Source of the DNA: Bacillota bacterium
GTDB taxonomy: Bacteria > Bacillota > Bacilli > Bacillales_B > DSM-18226
NCBI GenBank assembly: GCA_021821235.1
Contig: JAKACS010000256.1
Coordinates: 1-5,602, forward strand
DNA length: 5,602 nt
Reading direction: 5' to 3'
Of this stretch, positions 1 to 5,570 are shown piece by piece (positions within the stretch are counted from its first letter, which is position 1; every line of letters starts with the position of its first letter). Both the position numbers and the translations under genes were made by a program. The notes under the pieces are model-generated. The model did no database searches, was not told the origin of the DNA, and saw only the letters and a list, made by a program, of their open reading frames with translations.

Positions 1-965
1 AGCAAGATTTTCCCCCGGGTCGCACCAAGCGCTTTGCGAATCCCGATTTCCCTTGTTCGCTCGGTTACCGAAACAAGCATAATATTCATGACACCAATTC
101 CGCCAACAAGCAAAGAAATACTGGCAATCCCTCCAATAATCATCGTCATAATGTTCGTTACCTGCGAAATGCTTTTTTGGATTTCCTCCAAATTAAACAC
201 TTCATATTTCCCTTTTAGATCAGCTGACTTTGTGTCATTAAGGAGATTTACCGCTTTTTGCCCGGCTGCCTCAAGCTTGCTGACATCCTTCGCCTGCAGG
301 GTGACCGATTGAATCTCATCCGTTCCAAACAGGACAGGCCAAAGCGACAGGGGCATGAGCAGCTCCGGAATGCCTAAGTCGAAAAGTCCGTTTTGCGCTT
401 TGTAAACGCCAATGACTTGAAACGGCTGACCCTTCAATTCAATGATTTGTCCGATTGCACTCCGATCTTTGAAAAAATCTTTTGCCGCTTTTTCATTGAT
501 CATAATCAAATTGTTCGACTGAGAAAAATCGGCTTTCGTTAACTTTCTCCCTGCCACCATTTTTATGGAATTTACCGAAAAATATTCGTCCGTTATTCCG
601 TATATTTGCGTTCCAATGTTTTTTTCATTTATTGCTAATGTTTCCATCGTATTATTCGTTGTAATTACATGGGCAATCTCAGGGATATTTTCCAGCTGAA
701 GCAGATTTTCCTGGGTAAAGGTCGGCGGCTGGTCGAACGGCATCGCAAAAGGATCCTCGGTATCCGGTTTAAAGTTAATTTGAATCGTATTGTTGCCCGC
801 GCCGGCAAATTGCGATTTTAACGCGGCTTCTCCGCCTTTTCCTATTGCAACAACGGTAATGATCGAGCCTACCCCAATGATAATCCCAAGCATCGTCAAA
901 ATCGAACGCAATTTGTGGGCGAGGATGGAAGAGAAAGCGATCTTAATACTGTCTACTAAACTCAC
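1..965 (-). CDS. MacB/FtsX-type ABC transporter permease, C-terminus cut off by the window edge
   Basis: Integral-membrane subunit of a MacB-type ABC exporter, working with the adjacent ATPase and adaptor at the cytoplasmic membrane. The frame is open for 321 codons and continues past base 1; relatives are about 390-410 residues, so roughly 70-90 residues with the last two membrane segments are missing. Visible parts: a short cytoplasmic N-terminus and TM1 (about residues 18-42, with [13 protein letters not shown]), an extracytoplasmic MacB core domain (about 45-265), TM2 (about 272-297, [20 protein letters not shown]), then the conserved cytoplasmic motif [21 protein letters not shown] (301-321). 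The start is GTG at 965-963, chosen because GAGGGG lies 6 nt upstream and the N-terminus [21 protein letters not shown] fits the family. It overlaps the ATPase gene by 23 bp, implying translational coupling. Closest familiar relatives are Bacillus YknZ and YvrN; I cannot choose between them, and the substrate is unknown. Confidence 0.93.
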   Translation of the reverse strand, partial: MSLVDSIKIAFSSILAHKLRSILTMLGIIIGVGSIITVVAIGKGGEAALKSQFAGAGNNTIQINFKPDTEDPFAMPFDQPPTFTQENLLQLENIPEIAHVITTNNTMETLAINEKNIGTQIYGITDEYFSVNSIKMVAGRKLTKADFSQSNNLIMINEKAAKDFFKDRSAIGQIIELKGQPFQVIGVYKAQNGLFDLGIPELLMPLSLWPVLFGTDEIQSVTLQAKDVSKLEAAGQKAVNLLNDTKSADLKGKYEVFNLEEIQKSISQVTNIMTMIIGGIASISLLVGGIGVMNIMLVSVTERTREIGIRKALGATRGKIL

Positions 966-1644
966 CTATATCCCCTCGCTCATCCTGCAAAATTTGACCA
1001 TCCCTTAAGGAAATCCGCCGCTTGCTGTAGGCGGCAACCTCATCTTCGTGGGTAACCATAATGATCGTTGTACCTTCATTGTTTAACTGCGTAAAAATCT
1101 CCATTACCTGCTCTCCGGACTTTGTGTCAAGCGCTCCAGTCGGTTCATCGGCTAAAATAAAGACCGGATTGTTTGCAATGGCACGCGCGATCGCAACCCT
1201 TTGTTTCTGGCCGCCGGAAAGCTGGTTTGGCAAATGGTCAACACGATCGGCTAATCCGACCTTCGCCAACGCTTCCAACGCTCGCTCATGACGCTCTTTG
1301 CGATTGACTCCCGCGTAAATCAGGGGGAGTTCGACATTGGCTGTTGCCGTCAGACGGGGCAAAAGGTGAAATTGCTGAAACACAAAGCCGATCGACTGAT
1401 TGCGAATCAGCGCAAGTCTTGTTTCGTCGGCCTGTAGGACATTCGTATCATCCAGGATATACTCCCCTTCAGTCGGGCGGTCAAGGCAGCCGATAATATT
1501 CATCAACGTCGATTTCCCCGAACCAGACGGCCCCATTATCGAAACAAATTCCCCGTCCTCAATCTCAATGTTGATATCATGGAGAACCGGAACTTCAAGT
1601 GCTGCTTGTTTGTACGTTTTAAAAATATGCTGCAAACGGATCAT
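943..1644 (-). CDS. MacB-type ABC transporter ATP-binding protein
   Basis: Cytoplasmic nucleotide-binding subunit (233 aa, normal length) that powers the neighbouring permease by ATP hydrolysis. All catalytic motifs are present: Walker [10 protein letters not shown] (38-46), Q-loop in [10 protein letters not shown] (Q90/Q91), signature LSGGQ (142-146), Walker B VFILADE (161-167, catalytic E167), D-loop (ALD) just after, and switch histidine H199 in VTHE. The sequence matches the MacB/LolD/FtsE-like class (N-terminal [25 protein letters not shown]). The ATG is at 1644-1642 and overlaps the adaptor's TGA as ATGA; upstream there is only a weak GGATG-like ribosome binding site, so translation probably depends on coupling. 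It resembles Bacillus YknY and YvrO. B. subtilis YknWXYZ protects cells against the SDP toxin, but sequence alone does not establish that role here. Confidence 0.96.
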   Translation of the reverse strand: MIRLQHIFKTYKQAALEVPVLHDINIEIEDGEFVSIMGPSGSGKSTLMNIIGCLDRPTEGEYILDDTNVLQADETRLALIRNQSIGFVFQQFHLLPRLTATANVELPLIYAGVNRKERHERALEALAKVGLADRVDHLPNQLSGGQKQRVAIARAIANNPVFILADEPTGALDTKSGEQVMEIFTQLNNEGTTIIMVTHEDEVAAYSKRRISLRDGQILQDERGDIGEFSRQY

Positions 1645-2822
1645 TTGCCGTTCACATCCATTCCATCTTTTAGGCTCGCTGATGGATTTTTGACAATCTT
1701 GTCACCCGCTTTTAAACCGTCCAGTACTTCTGTCCATTCACCGTCGCCCAATCCCATTGTGATCGTTTGCTTATGAAGTTTGTTCTTTTTTACAACAAAC
1801 ACATACGGAGAATTTCCTTTTTCAATAATGCTGCTGCGCGGGATGGCAAGCAATTTTTTCGACGTCAGTTTAACTTGAATGGACACATGATACCCCGGCG
1901 CCAGTCCATCCTGTGAATCCAACGATGCGGTAAAAGGATAATAGGATATGTTTTGTGCTGCCTGTCCGGCAACTGCGCTTTGTCCTGCCTGATCTGTCGC
2001 AGGATATTGACTAACCTCGGTTACTTTCCCATTCCATTTTTTATCTTGGATCGCTTTTGCTGTAATCGTAATCGGCTGGTTCGGCTGAATTTGTGCTTTT
2101 TGCAGTTCTGATAGAGTCCCTTCCACTTTGAAAGGATCTTTTGAAGCAATTTGAATCAGCGGCGCAGCTTGGACGGCAGCCGCCTGCGTGGTACTTTGGC
2201 CGCCTGCATCTTTATTTACTTTTTGCAAAATTCCATCTGTGGTACTATAAACCGTCAAATCGTTCTGTTTCCGCTGCAGATCTTCAGATTGCAGCTGAAG
2301 CTTCTCGATTTCCAGCTCGGTTGTTTTTTGCTGCAATTCCAGATCCTGCAGCTGGGACTCAAGCGGGTCTGTAACCTCTTTTGCCGCACCGGCATCCTTC
2401 GCTTTTTGGATTTGATCTTTTAATGAAGAAATTTTGTCATTTCCTTGATCATAGCGCAGTTTTGCACTTTGCTTGTCAAGCGTAAGCTGTTTGATTTGAC
2501 TCGAAAGTTCGGGGTTTTCATAGGAAAATAGTTTTTGTCCCTTTTTCACTTCCTGCCCTTCATTAACAAAAAACTCGTTCACCTTCCCAAGCGTCGGATC
2601 GGCATAAATCGTTTCTTGTTTCCCCGGCACGACCTGCCCCGCTATCAGCTTCGTGCTACTCAATTCTCTCTCTGTTACACTCGTAAACTTTAAATCTGTC
2701 GCACTTCCATTCTGCTTTCTTTGCAAAAGAAATACGTTTAGGGCAACCACCAGGATAATTAAAAAGATGACCCCGGCAACAATCACTTTCTTTTTCTTCG
2801 ACTTGACTTGGGCAACTTCCAT
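1641..2822 (-). CDS. HlyD/MacA-family membrane-anchored adaptor of the ABC exporter
   Basis: Periplasmic-adaptor-type subunit in a Gram-positive setting (393 aa), anchored in the membrane and predicted to contact the extracytoplasmic part of the MacB-like permease. Order of parts: lysine-rich N-terminus (KSKKKK, 7-12), one TM anchor (about 13-34), first half of a lipoyl-like sandwich (about 60-105, with VNEFFVNEGQEVKKGQKLFSY at 81-101), a charged Q/K/E-rich coiled-coil hairpin (about 108-188), second lipoyl half (about 190-228, VYSTTDGILQKVNKDAGG), beta-barrel (about 230-320) and a C-terminal membrane-proximal domain (about 322-390, AIPRSSIIEKGNSPYVFVV). Two Q/A-rich patches (about 209-222 and 276-291) look like flexible loops. 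The ATG at 2822 has AGAGGTG 8 nt upstream. It is first in the operon; in B. subtilis the ykn operon begins with yknW, which is absent here, so a YvrPON-like operon is equally possible. Confidence 0.93.
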   Translation of the reverse strand: MEVAQVKSKKKKVIVAGVIFLIILVVALNVFLLQRKQNGSATDLKFTSVTERELSSTKLIAGQVVPGKQETIYADPTLGKVNEFFVNEGQEVKKGQKLFSYENPELSSQIKQLTLDKQSAKLRYDQGNDKISSLKDQIQKAKDAGAAKEVTDPLESQLQDLELQQKTTELEIEKLQLQSEDLQRKQNDLTVYSTTDGILQKVNKDAGGQSTTQAAAVQAAPLIQIASKDPFKVEGTLSELQKAQIQPNQPITITAKAIQDKKWNGKVTEVSQYPATDQAGQSAVAGQAAQNISYYPFTASLDSQDGLAPGYHVSIQVKLTSKKLLAIPRSSIIEKGNSPYVFVVKKNKLHKQTITMGLGDGEWTEVLDGLKAGDKIVKNPSASLKDGMDVNGK

Positions 2823-2867
2823 TGTAAAAACACCTCTTCAATATTCCATCCTCTTCACAACACATTA

Positions 2868-2896
2868 AGTATACTAATATGCTAACATAATCACAA
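2868..2896 (-). promoter_or_regulatory. Candidate sigma-A promoter of the exporter operon
   Basis: On the minus strand TTGTGA (2896-2891) and TATACT (2873-2868) are separated by 17 bp, placing a start near 2861 and a leader of about 40 nt. The -10 matches consensus at 5 of 6 positions and the -35 at 4 of 6. An alternative overlapping pair is TTTACA (2912-2907) with TATGTT (2889-2884), also 17 bp apart. I saw no sigma-W-type TGAAAC/CGTA pair, which might have been expected if this were a B. subtilis yknWXYZ-like operon. Confidence 0.5.
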
Positions 2897-2945
2897 TCGA
2901 TAAAAATGTAAAAATTGTAAAACCAGAAGATAATTTGTATTTTTA

Positions 2946-2960
2946 ACATAATCATTATGA
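2946..2960. promoter_or_regulatory. Fur/PerR-like palindrome in the divergent intergenic region
   Basis: CATAAT-C-ATTATG (2947-2959) is a perfect 6-1-6 palindrome. Its ATAATNATTAT core is identical to the core shared by Bacillus PerR and Fur boxes (TTATAATNATTATAA and TGATAATNATTATCA). The outer bases do not fully match either consensus. It sits 24 bp upstream of the -35 of the permease promoter and between the two divergent promoters, so it could influence either gene. AT-rich DNA can produce such a site by chance. Confidence 0.35.
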
Positions 2961-2983
2961 TTTAGTTTTTTTTGCGCTGGACA

Positions 2984-3011
2984 TTGACATCCTACTAAAA
3001 AATGATATAGT
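2984..3011 (+). promoter_or_regulatory. Sigma-A promoter of the amino acid permease gene
   Basis: TTGACA (2984-2989, perfect -35) and TATAGT (3006-3011, 5 of 6 for the -10) are separated by 16 bp. The predicted start is near 3018, giving a leader of about 60 nt before the ATG at 3079. A T-rich tract (2961-2973) lies just upstream of the -35. Confidence 0.75.
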
Positions 3012-3027
3012 TAGATAGTTACTTTAA

Positions 3028-3047
3028 TGCATAAAAGCGTTTATGCA
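3028..3047. promoter_or_regulatory. 20-bp palindrome in the permease leader, candidate operator
   Basis: TGCATAAA (3028-3035) and TTTATGCA (3040-3047) are perfect 8-bp inverted arms around AGCG. The site lies about 17 bp downstream of the -10, just past the predicted transcription start, which suits a roadblock repressor or an RNA hairpin. No T-tract follows on the plus strand, so it is not an intrinsic terminator. The centre (AAGCGTTT) resembles the core of a CcpA cre site, but the outer TG and CA bases of the cre consensus are missing. The regulator is unknown. Confidence 0.45.
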
Positions 3048-3078
3048 AAAAAGATTGTTTGAGAAAGGTTTTGACATC

Positions 3079-4419
3079 ATGGAGAAATCCCATCAAAATT
3101 TAAAGCGCGGCTTATTGCCAAGGCATGTCCAGTTTATTGCCCTTGCAGGGATGATTGGAACTGGAATTTTCAAAGGGAGTGCAGACACCCTTCGCCTTGC
3201 TGGACCAAGTGTCGCGTTCGCCTATTTAGTTGGCGGGTTACTGTTATTTATTGTCATGACGGCATTAGGTGAAATGGCGATTGCTTTTCCAAATTTAAAT
3301 GTTCAGCATCTGATCAAAAAGGCCTTTGGCTACCAGCTTTCCTTCATTGTTGGCTGGCTCTACTGGGTGAACTGGGTGCTTGTCACCGTTGTCGAGCTAC
3401 TGGCTTCCGGAAGTTTTCTTAAATTTTGGTTTCCAGCAGCGCCATTGTGGCTATTAAGTTTCATTTGCGCTGTACTTATAATTGGAATTAATTTATTCCA
3501 AGTAAAATACTACGGGGAACTTGAATTTTGGTTTGCCGGGATTAAAATTATTGCTTTAATTGCGTTTATTGTATTAGGGGTTCTTCTTCTTGCCGGAGTC
3601 ATTCCGAGTCCGATCAAAAACCCGCTTTCCAATTACACGGATCACGGCGGTTTTTTCCCAAATGGACTACAGGGAACGTTTAGCGCCTTTTTAATTGTCA
3701 TGTTTTCATATGGCGGTGCCGAGCTGATTGGCGTAGCCGTTACGGAAACAAAGGATGCCGAACGAGTATTGCCGCAAGTCATTAAAAGTACGATAAGCCG
3801 GGTGATTCTTTTTTATATTTTCCCGATTTTAATTATTGTTGGGATTGTTCCGTGGAATCAAGTTTCAGGGGTCGATAGCCCCTTCGTGCAAGTTTTTAGT
3901 TTGGCAGGCTTGCCGGGTGCGGCACATGTGATGAACTTTGTTTTGCTCACAGCTGTTCTGTCAGCGGCCAACTCTGGAATATATGCCACATCGCGTACAC
4001 TTTTTTCGATGGCACAGAGCGGCGAAGCACCAAAAAGGCTTTTGCAAACATCGAAGAAAGGAATTCCATTGCAAGGGATTTTCATCACGGCGACGGCGAT
4101 ATTAATCGGCATCTTCTTAGCATATTTAACGCCAGATCGAATCATTGGCTACTTAATGTCGATCCCTGGATTCACCGTCATGCTGATATGGATCAGCATT
4201 TGCTTTGCCCAGTTGAAACTGCGGCCACACTACAAGCGCCAGCCGGGGTTTCGCGTAAAAGGATTTCCATACACCACGATTTTAGCGATCGTATCCTTGT
4301 TAATCATTTTTCTGTCGTTTCTCTTTAACAGCCAGAACAGTATCGGCTCGATCGTTTCGATTCTCGCGGTTGTGATCATTTCTGTTTTTTCCTTTTTTGG
4401 AAAGAAACGCAGCGTGTAA
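3079..4419 (+). CDS. Amino acid permease, APC superfamily (AAT-type), 12 TM
   Basis: Cytoplasmic-membrane secondary transporter predicted to import an amino acid with protons. The ATG at 3079 is chosen over an in-frame ATG at 3043: AGAAAGG lies about 10 nt before 3079, the N-terminus MEKSHQNLKRGLLPRHVQ fits the family, and the 3043 ATG has no ribosome binding site and sits inside a palindrome. This gives 446 aa, normal length. TM1 carries the unwound substrate-site motif GMIGTGIFKGS (24-34); the TM6 region has FSYGGAELIGVAVTETKDAE (209-228); the TM8 region has SAANSGIYATSRTLFSMA (295-312). Twelve hydrophobic segments and a short basic C-terminus (GKKRSV) are visible. It may be YvbW-like, from memory of that family. 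The substrate cannot be read from sequence. No T-box (GGTGGNACCGCG-type) element is present in its short leader. Confidence 0.94.
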   Translation: MEKSHQNLKRGLLPRHVQFIALAGMIGTGIFKGSADTLRLAGPSVAFAYLVGGLLLFIVMTALGEMAIAFPNLNVQHLIKKAFGYQLSFIVGWLYWVNWVLVTVVELLASGSFLKFWFPAAPLWLLSFICAVLIIGINLFQVKYYGELEFWFAGIKIIALIAFIVLGVLLLAGVIPSPIKNPLSNYTDHGGFFPNGLQGTFSAFLIVMFSYGGAELIGVAVTETKDAERVLPQVIKSTISRVILFYIFPILIIVGIVPWNQVSGVDSPFVQVFSLAGLPGAAHVMNFVLLTAVLSAANSGIYATSRTLFSMAQSGEAPKRLLQTSKKGIPLQGIFITATAILIGIFLAYLTPDRIIGYLMSIPGFTVMLIWISICFAQLKLRPHYKRQPGFRVKGFPYTTILAIVSLLIIFLSFLFNSQNSIGSIVSILAVVIISVFSFFGKKRSV

Positions 4420-4445
4420 AAAGCCAGCAGAACGCTGGCTTTTTT
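4418..4445. terminator. Bidirectional intrinsic terminator between convergent genes
   Basis: AAAAAGCCAGC (4418-4428) pairs with GCTGGCTTTTT (4434-4444) as an 11-bp stem with a 5-nt loop. It begins inside the permease stop codon (4417-4419) and is followed by a T run on the plus strand. Read on the minus strand it also ends in five Ts, so it can stop transcription of the converging TerC gene, which ends about 70 bp away. Confidence 0.9.
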
Positions 4446-4512
4446 GCTATTCTTTCTCGATACAATCTTATTTATTTGTTTGCGAAACAATCGATTCAAC
4501 AAGTTAACACGG

Positions 4513-5298
4513 TTAGGAAACTGCATTTTCTTTTTCTGCGGATTCCGGCTTTTCTTTGGAAAAAAGCCAGCCGACCACGGCAATTGCGACTAATCCAACG
4601 TAGAAGATTGCCTTCCATTGCGGTGAGTGGGCGAAATCTTCACTAAGTATTGCTAAAGCAGGGTGGGAAAGAGTATAAACAGCTAACTTTACTCCAACCC
4701 AACCAACGATTACATAGGCCGCAACTTCTAGCCCCGGCTTTTTTTCCAAAAGCTGAACAAAAAGATTCGCCGCAAAACGCATCAGCACCAGCCCGATAAA
4801 TCCCCCGGCAAAGATAACTAAGAACTTGCCGCCGTCCAAACCGCCAATCGTTGGAAGCGGCGTTTCCGGCAAGACAACGGCCATTGCTACTGCCGCTAAA
4901 ATCGAATCAACCGCAAAGGCAATATCGGCAATTTCAACTTTTAAAACAGTCAGCCAAAAGCTGCTTTTCTTGCCCTCTGAACTTTCTTCCTCTTTTTTCT
5001 CCGCATTTCGCTTCAAAAATTTACGCAGAATATGATTCACCGCTAAAAATAACAAATAAATGGCGCCAATTGCCTGTACCTGCCAGACGTCTACAAGGAA
5101 CGAAATCGCAAACAAGGAAGCAAAGCGAATGACAAAAGCACCTGCTAAACCATAAAACAACGCTTTTTTCCGTTTTTCCTCCGATAAATTTTTCACCATA
5201 ACCGCCAGAACGAGTGCGTTATCTGCTGCTAATAGTCCTTCTAATGCAATTAGAACCAATAACACCCATCCATACTCAAGTAATAATGAAGCTTCCAT
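4513..5298 (-). CDS. TerC-family membrane protein, predicted Mn2+ exporter
   Basis: Polytopic membrane protein (261 aa) of the TerC family, related to B. subtilis YceF/YkoY (MeeF/MeeY), which export Mn2+. Conserved acidic motifs are present: EGLLAADNALVLAVMV (20-35, with E20, D26, N27) and VEIADIAFAVDSILA (121-135, with E122, D125, D131), the likely metal site. About seven hydrophobic segments are visible, with a charged cytoplasmic linker at about 92-112 (RKFLKRNAEKKEEESSEGKK) and a charged tail (KEKPESAEKE). The start is taken at 5298: GAGGAGG (5311-5305) lies 6 nt upstream, whereas the in-frame ATG at 5304 directly abuts this ribosome binding site. The Mn2+ riboswitch in its leader strongly supports a role in manganese homeostasis. 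It is transcribed alone in this window and shares a terminator with the permease. Confidence 0.95.
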   Translation of the reverse strand: MEASLLLEYGWVLLVLIALEGLLAADNALVLAVMVKNLSEEKRKKALFYGLAGAFVIRFASLFAISFLVDVWQVQAIGAIYLLFLAVNHILRKFLKRNAEKKEEESSEGKKSSFWLTVLKVEIADIAFAVDSILAAVAMAVVLPETPLPTIGGLDGGKFLVIFAGGFIGLVLMRFAANLFVQLLEKKPGLEVAAYVIVGWVGVKLAVYTLSHPALAILSEDFAHSPQWKAIFYVGLVAIAVVGWLFSKEKPESAEKENAVS

Positions 5299-5352
5299 CA
5301 ACATCCTCCTCAGGAAAAAATTTTTCTAAAATATCTCCTTCTTTGTTGAAAG

Positions 5353-5383
5353 AAAAAGGCCTTTACCGCTTGCGGTAAAGGCC
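5353..5383 (-). terminator. Second intrinsic terminator in the TerC leader
   Basis: GGCCTTTACCG (5383-5373) pairs with CGGTAAAGGCC (5368-5358) as an 11-bp, GC-closed stem with a tight 4-nt loop, followed by five Ts (5357-5353). It lies upstream of the coding start, so transcription must read through it to express TerC. It is almost a duplicate of the terminator just upstream. Between it and the ribosome binding site (5352-5312) there is only AT-rich leader with a small TTCTTT/AAAGAA inverted repeat. Confidence 0.85.
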
Positions 5384-5384
5384 C

Positions 5385-5424
5385 AAAAAATATAAAAGAC
5401 CTTTACCGTTACAGTAAAGGTCTT
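5385..5424 (-). terminator. First, riboswitch-controlled terminator in the TerC leader
   Basis: AAGACCTTTAC (5424-5414) pairs with GTAAAGGTCTT (5406-5396), extended by a T-G wobble around a 5-nt loop. A long U-rich stretch follows (5397-5385). The CCUUU in its 5' arm (5420-5416) is also the 3' strand of the aptamer's closing helix, so aptamer folding and terminator folding exclude each other. This is the usual ON-switch arrangement of Bacillus yybP-ykoY riboswitches. Confidence 0.9.
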
Positions 5425-5504
5425 GCTAACAACGTTCAAGTTGCCAATAAAGCCGGAGAAAATTTTCTCGTAATGACGACTTTATTGTACAGCTACTCCC
5501 CTTT
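5416..5504 (-). ncRNA. yybP-ykoY manganese riboswitch aptamer
   Basis: This cis-acting leader RNA binds Mn2+ and controls the downstream TerC gene. On the minus strand the aptamer is closed by AAAGG (5504-5500) with CCUUU (5420-5416). The hallmark segments are present: GGGGAGUAGC at the 5' side, UCGUCAUUACG (5479-5469, metal-site loop), CCGG before the returning strand, and UUAGCAAGACC at the 3' side. Helix CAAUAAAG (5487-5480) pairs with CUUUAUUG (5452-5445), a peripheral hairpin is built from GAGAA/UUCUC (5469-5456), and CAAC/GUUG (5443-5430) forms another. The match to the known motif, including the 3' segment seen in the Lactococcus lactis example, is very close. Ligand binding is expected to prevent terminator 1 and so turn the exporter on at high Mn2+. 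Confidence 0.96.
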
Positions 5505-5529
5505 AAAAAGGAAATATTCTATTACTTAT

Positions 5530-5558
5530 ACTATAATCGCTGCTACTAAATTTGTCAA
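5530..5558 (-). promoter_or_regulatory. Sigma-A promoter of the riboswitch-TerC unit
   Basis: On the minus strand TTGACA (5558-5553, perfect) and TATAGT (5535-5530, 5 of 6) have the ideal 17-bp spacing. The predicted start near 5523 lies about 19 nt before the aptamer and gives a leader of about 225 nt. Confidence 0.9.
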
Positions 5559-5570
5559 TAACAAATTTAG
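5546..5570. promoter_or_regulatory. 25-bp perfect palindrome covering the TerC -35 box, candidate operator
   Basis: CTAAATTTGT (5546-5555) and ACAAATTTAG (5561-5570) are perfect 10-bp inverted arms around CAATA, and the -35 hexamer lies within it. A protein bound here would occlude RNA polymerase. It does not look like the Bacillus MntR, Fur or Zur consensus as I know them. It has no T-tract typical of a terminator on either side. The remaining bases to the window edge (5571-5602) show nothing recognisable. Confidence 0.5.

Noticed and set aside
2656..2955. Open frame of 99 codons on the minus strand across the adaptor N-terminus and promoter region
   Set aside because: It overlaps the well-supported adaptor gene in another frame, is cysteine-rich and low in similarity to anything recognisable, has no ribosome binding site and spans the predicted promoter.
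3028..3047. CcpA cre site in the permease leader
   Set aside because: The core AAGCGTTT fits, but the conserved outer TG and CA bases are absent, so it is kept only as an unassigned palindrome.
3043..3078. Upstream in-frame ATG as the start of the amino acid permease (12 extra residues)
   Set aside because: No Shine-Dalgarno sequence precedes 3043 and the ATG lies in a palindrome. ATG 3079 has AGAAAGG upstream and a family-typical N-terminus.
3012..3078. T-box riboswitch ahead of the amino acid permease
   Set aside because: The leader is only about 60 nt and lacks the conserved GGTGGNACCGCG-type element and a terminator.
4476..4490. Small inverted repeat TTGTTT/AAACAA between the permease terminator and the TerC stop
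   Set aside because: The 6-bp AT-rich arms have a 3-nt loop and no T-tract. This is weak next to the strong terminator 30 bp away and has no clear role.
4230..4583. Open frame of 117 codons on the minus strand overlapping both convergent gene ends
   Set aside because: It is antisense to the permease 3' end, runs through the bidirectional terminator and overlaps the TerC C-terminus in another frame; the composition is lysine/arginine-rich shadow sequence.
5299..5304. ATG at 5304 as the TerC start
   Set aside because: It directly abuts the GAGGAGG ribosome binding site with no spacing, whereas ATG 5298 has an ideal 6-nt spacing and a family-like N-terminus (MEASLLLEYGWVLL).
5353..5424. CRISPR array suggested by the repeated CCTTTACCG/GGTAAAGG units
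   Set aside because: There are only two units, each a hairpin with a following U-tract, directly after a riboswitch aptamer; they are terminators.
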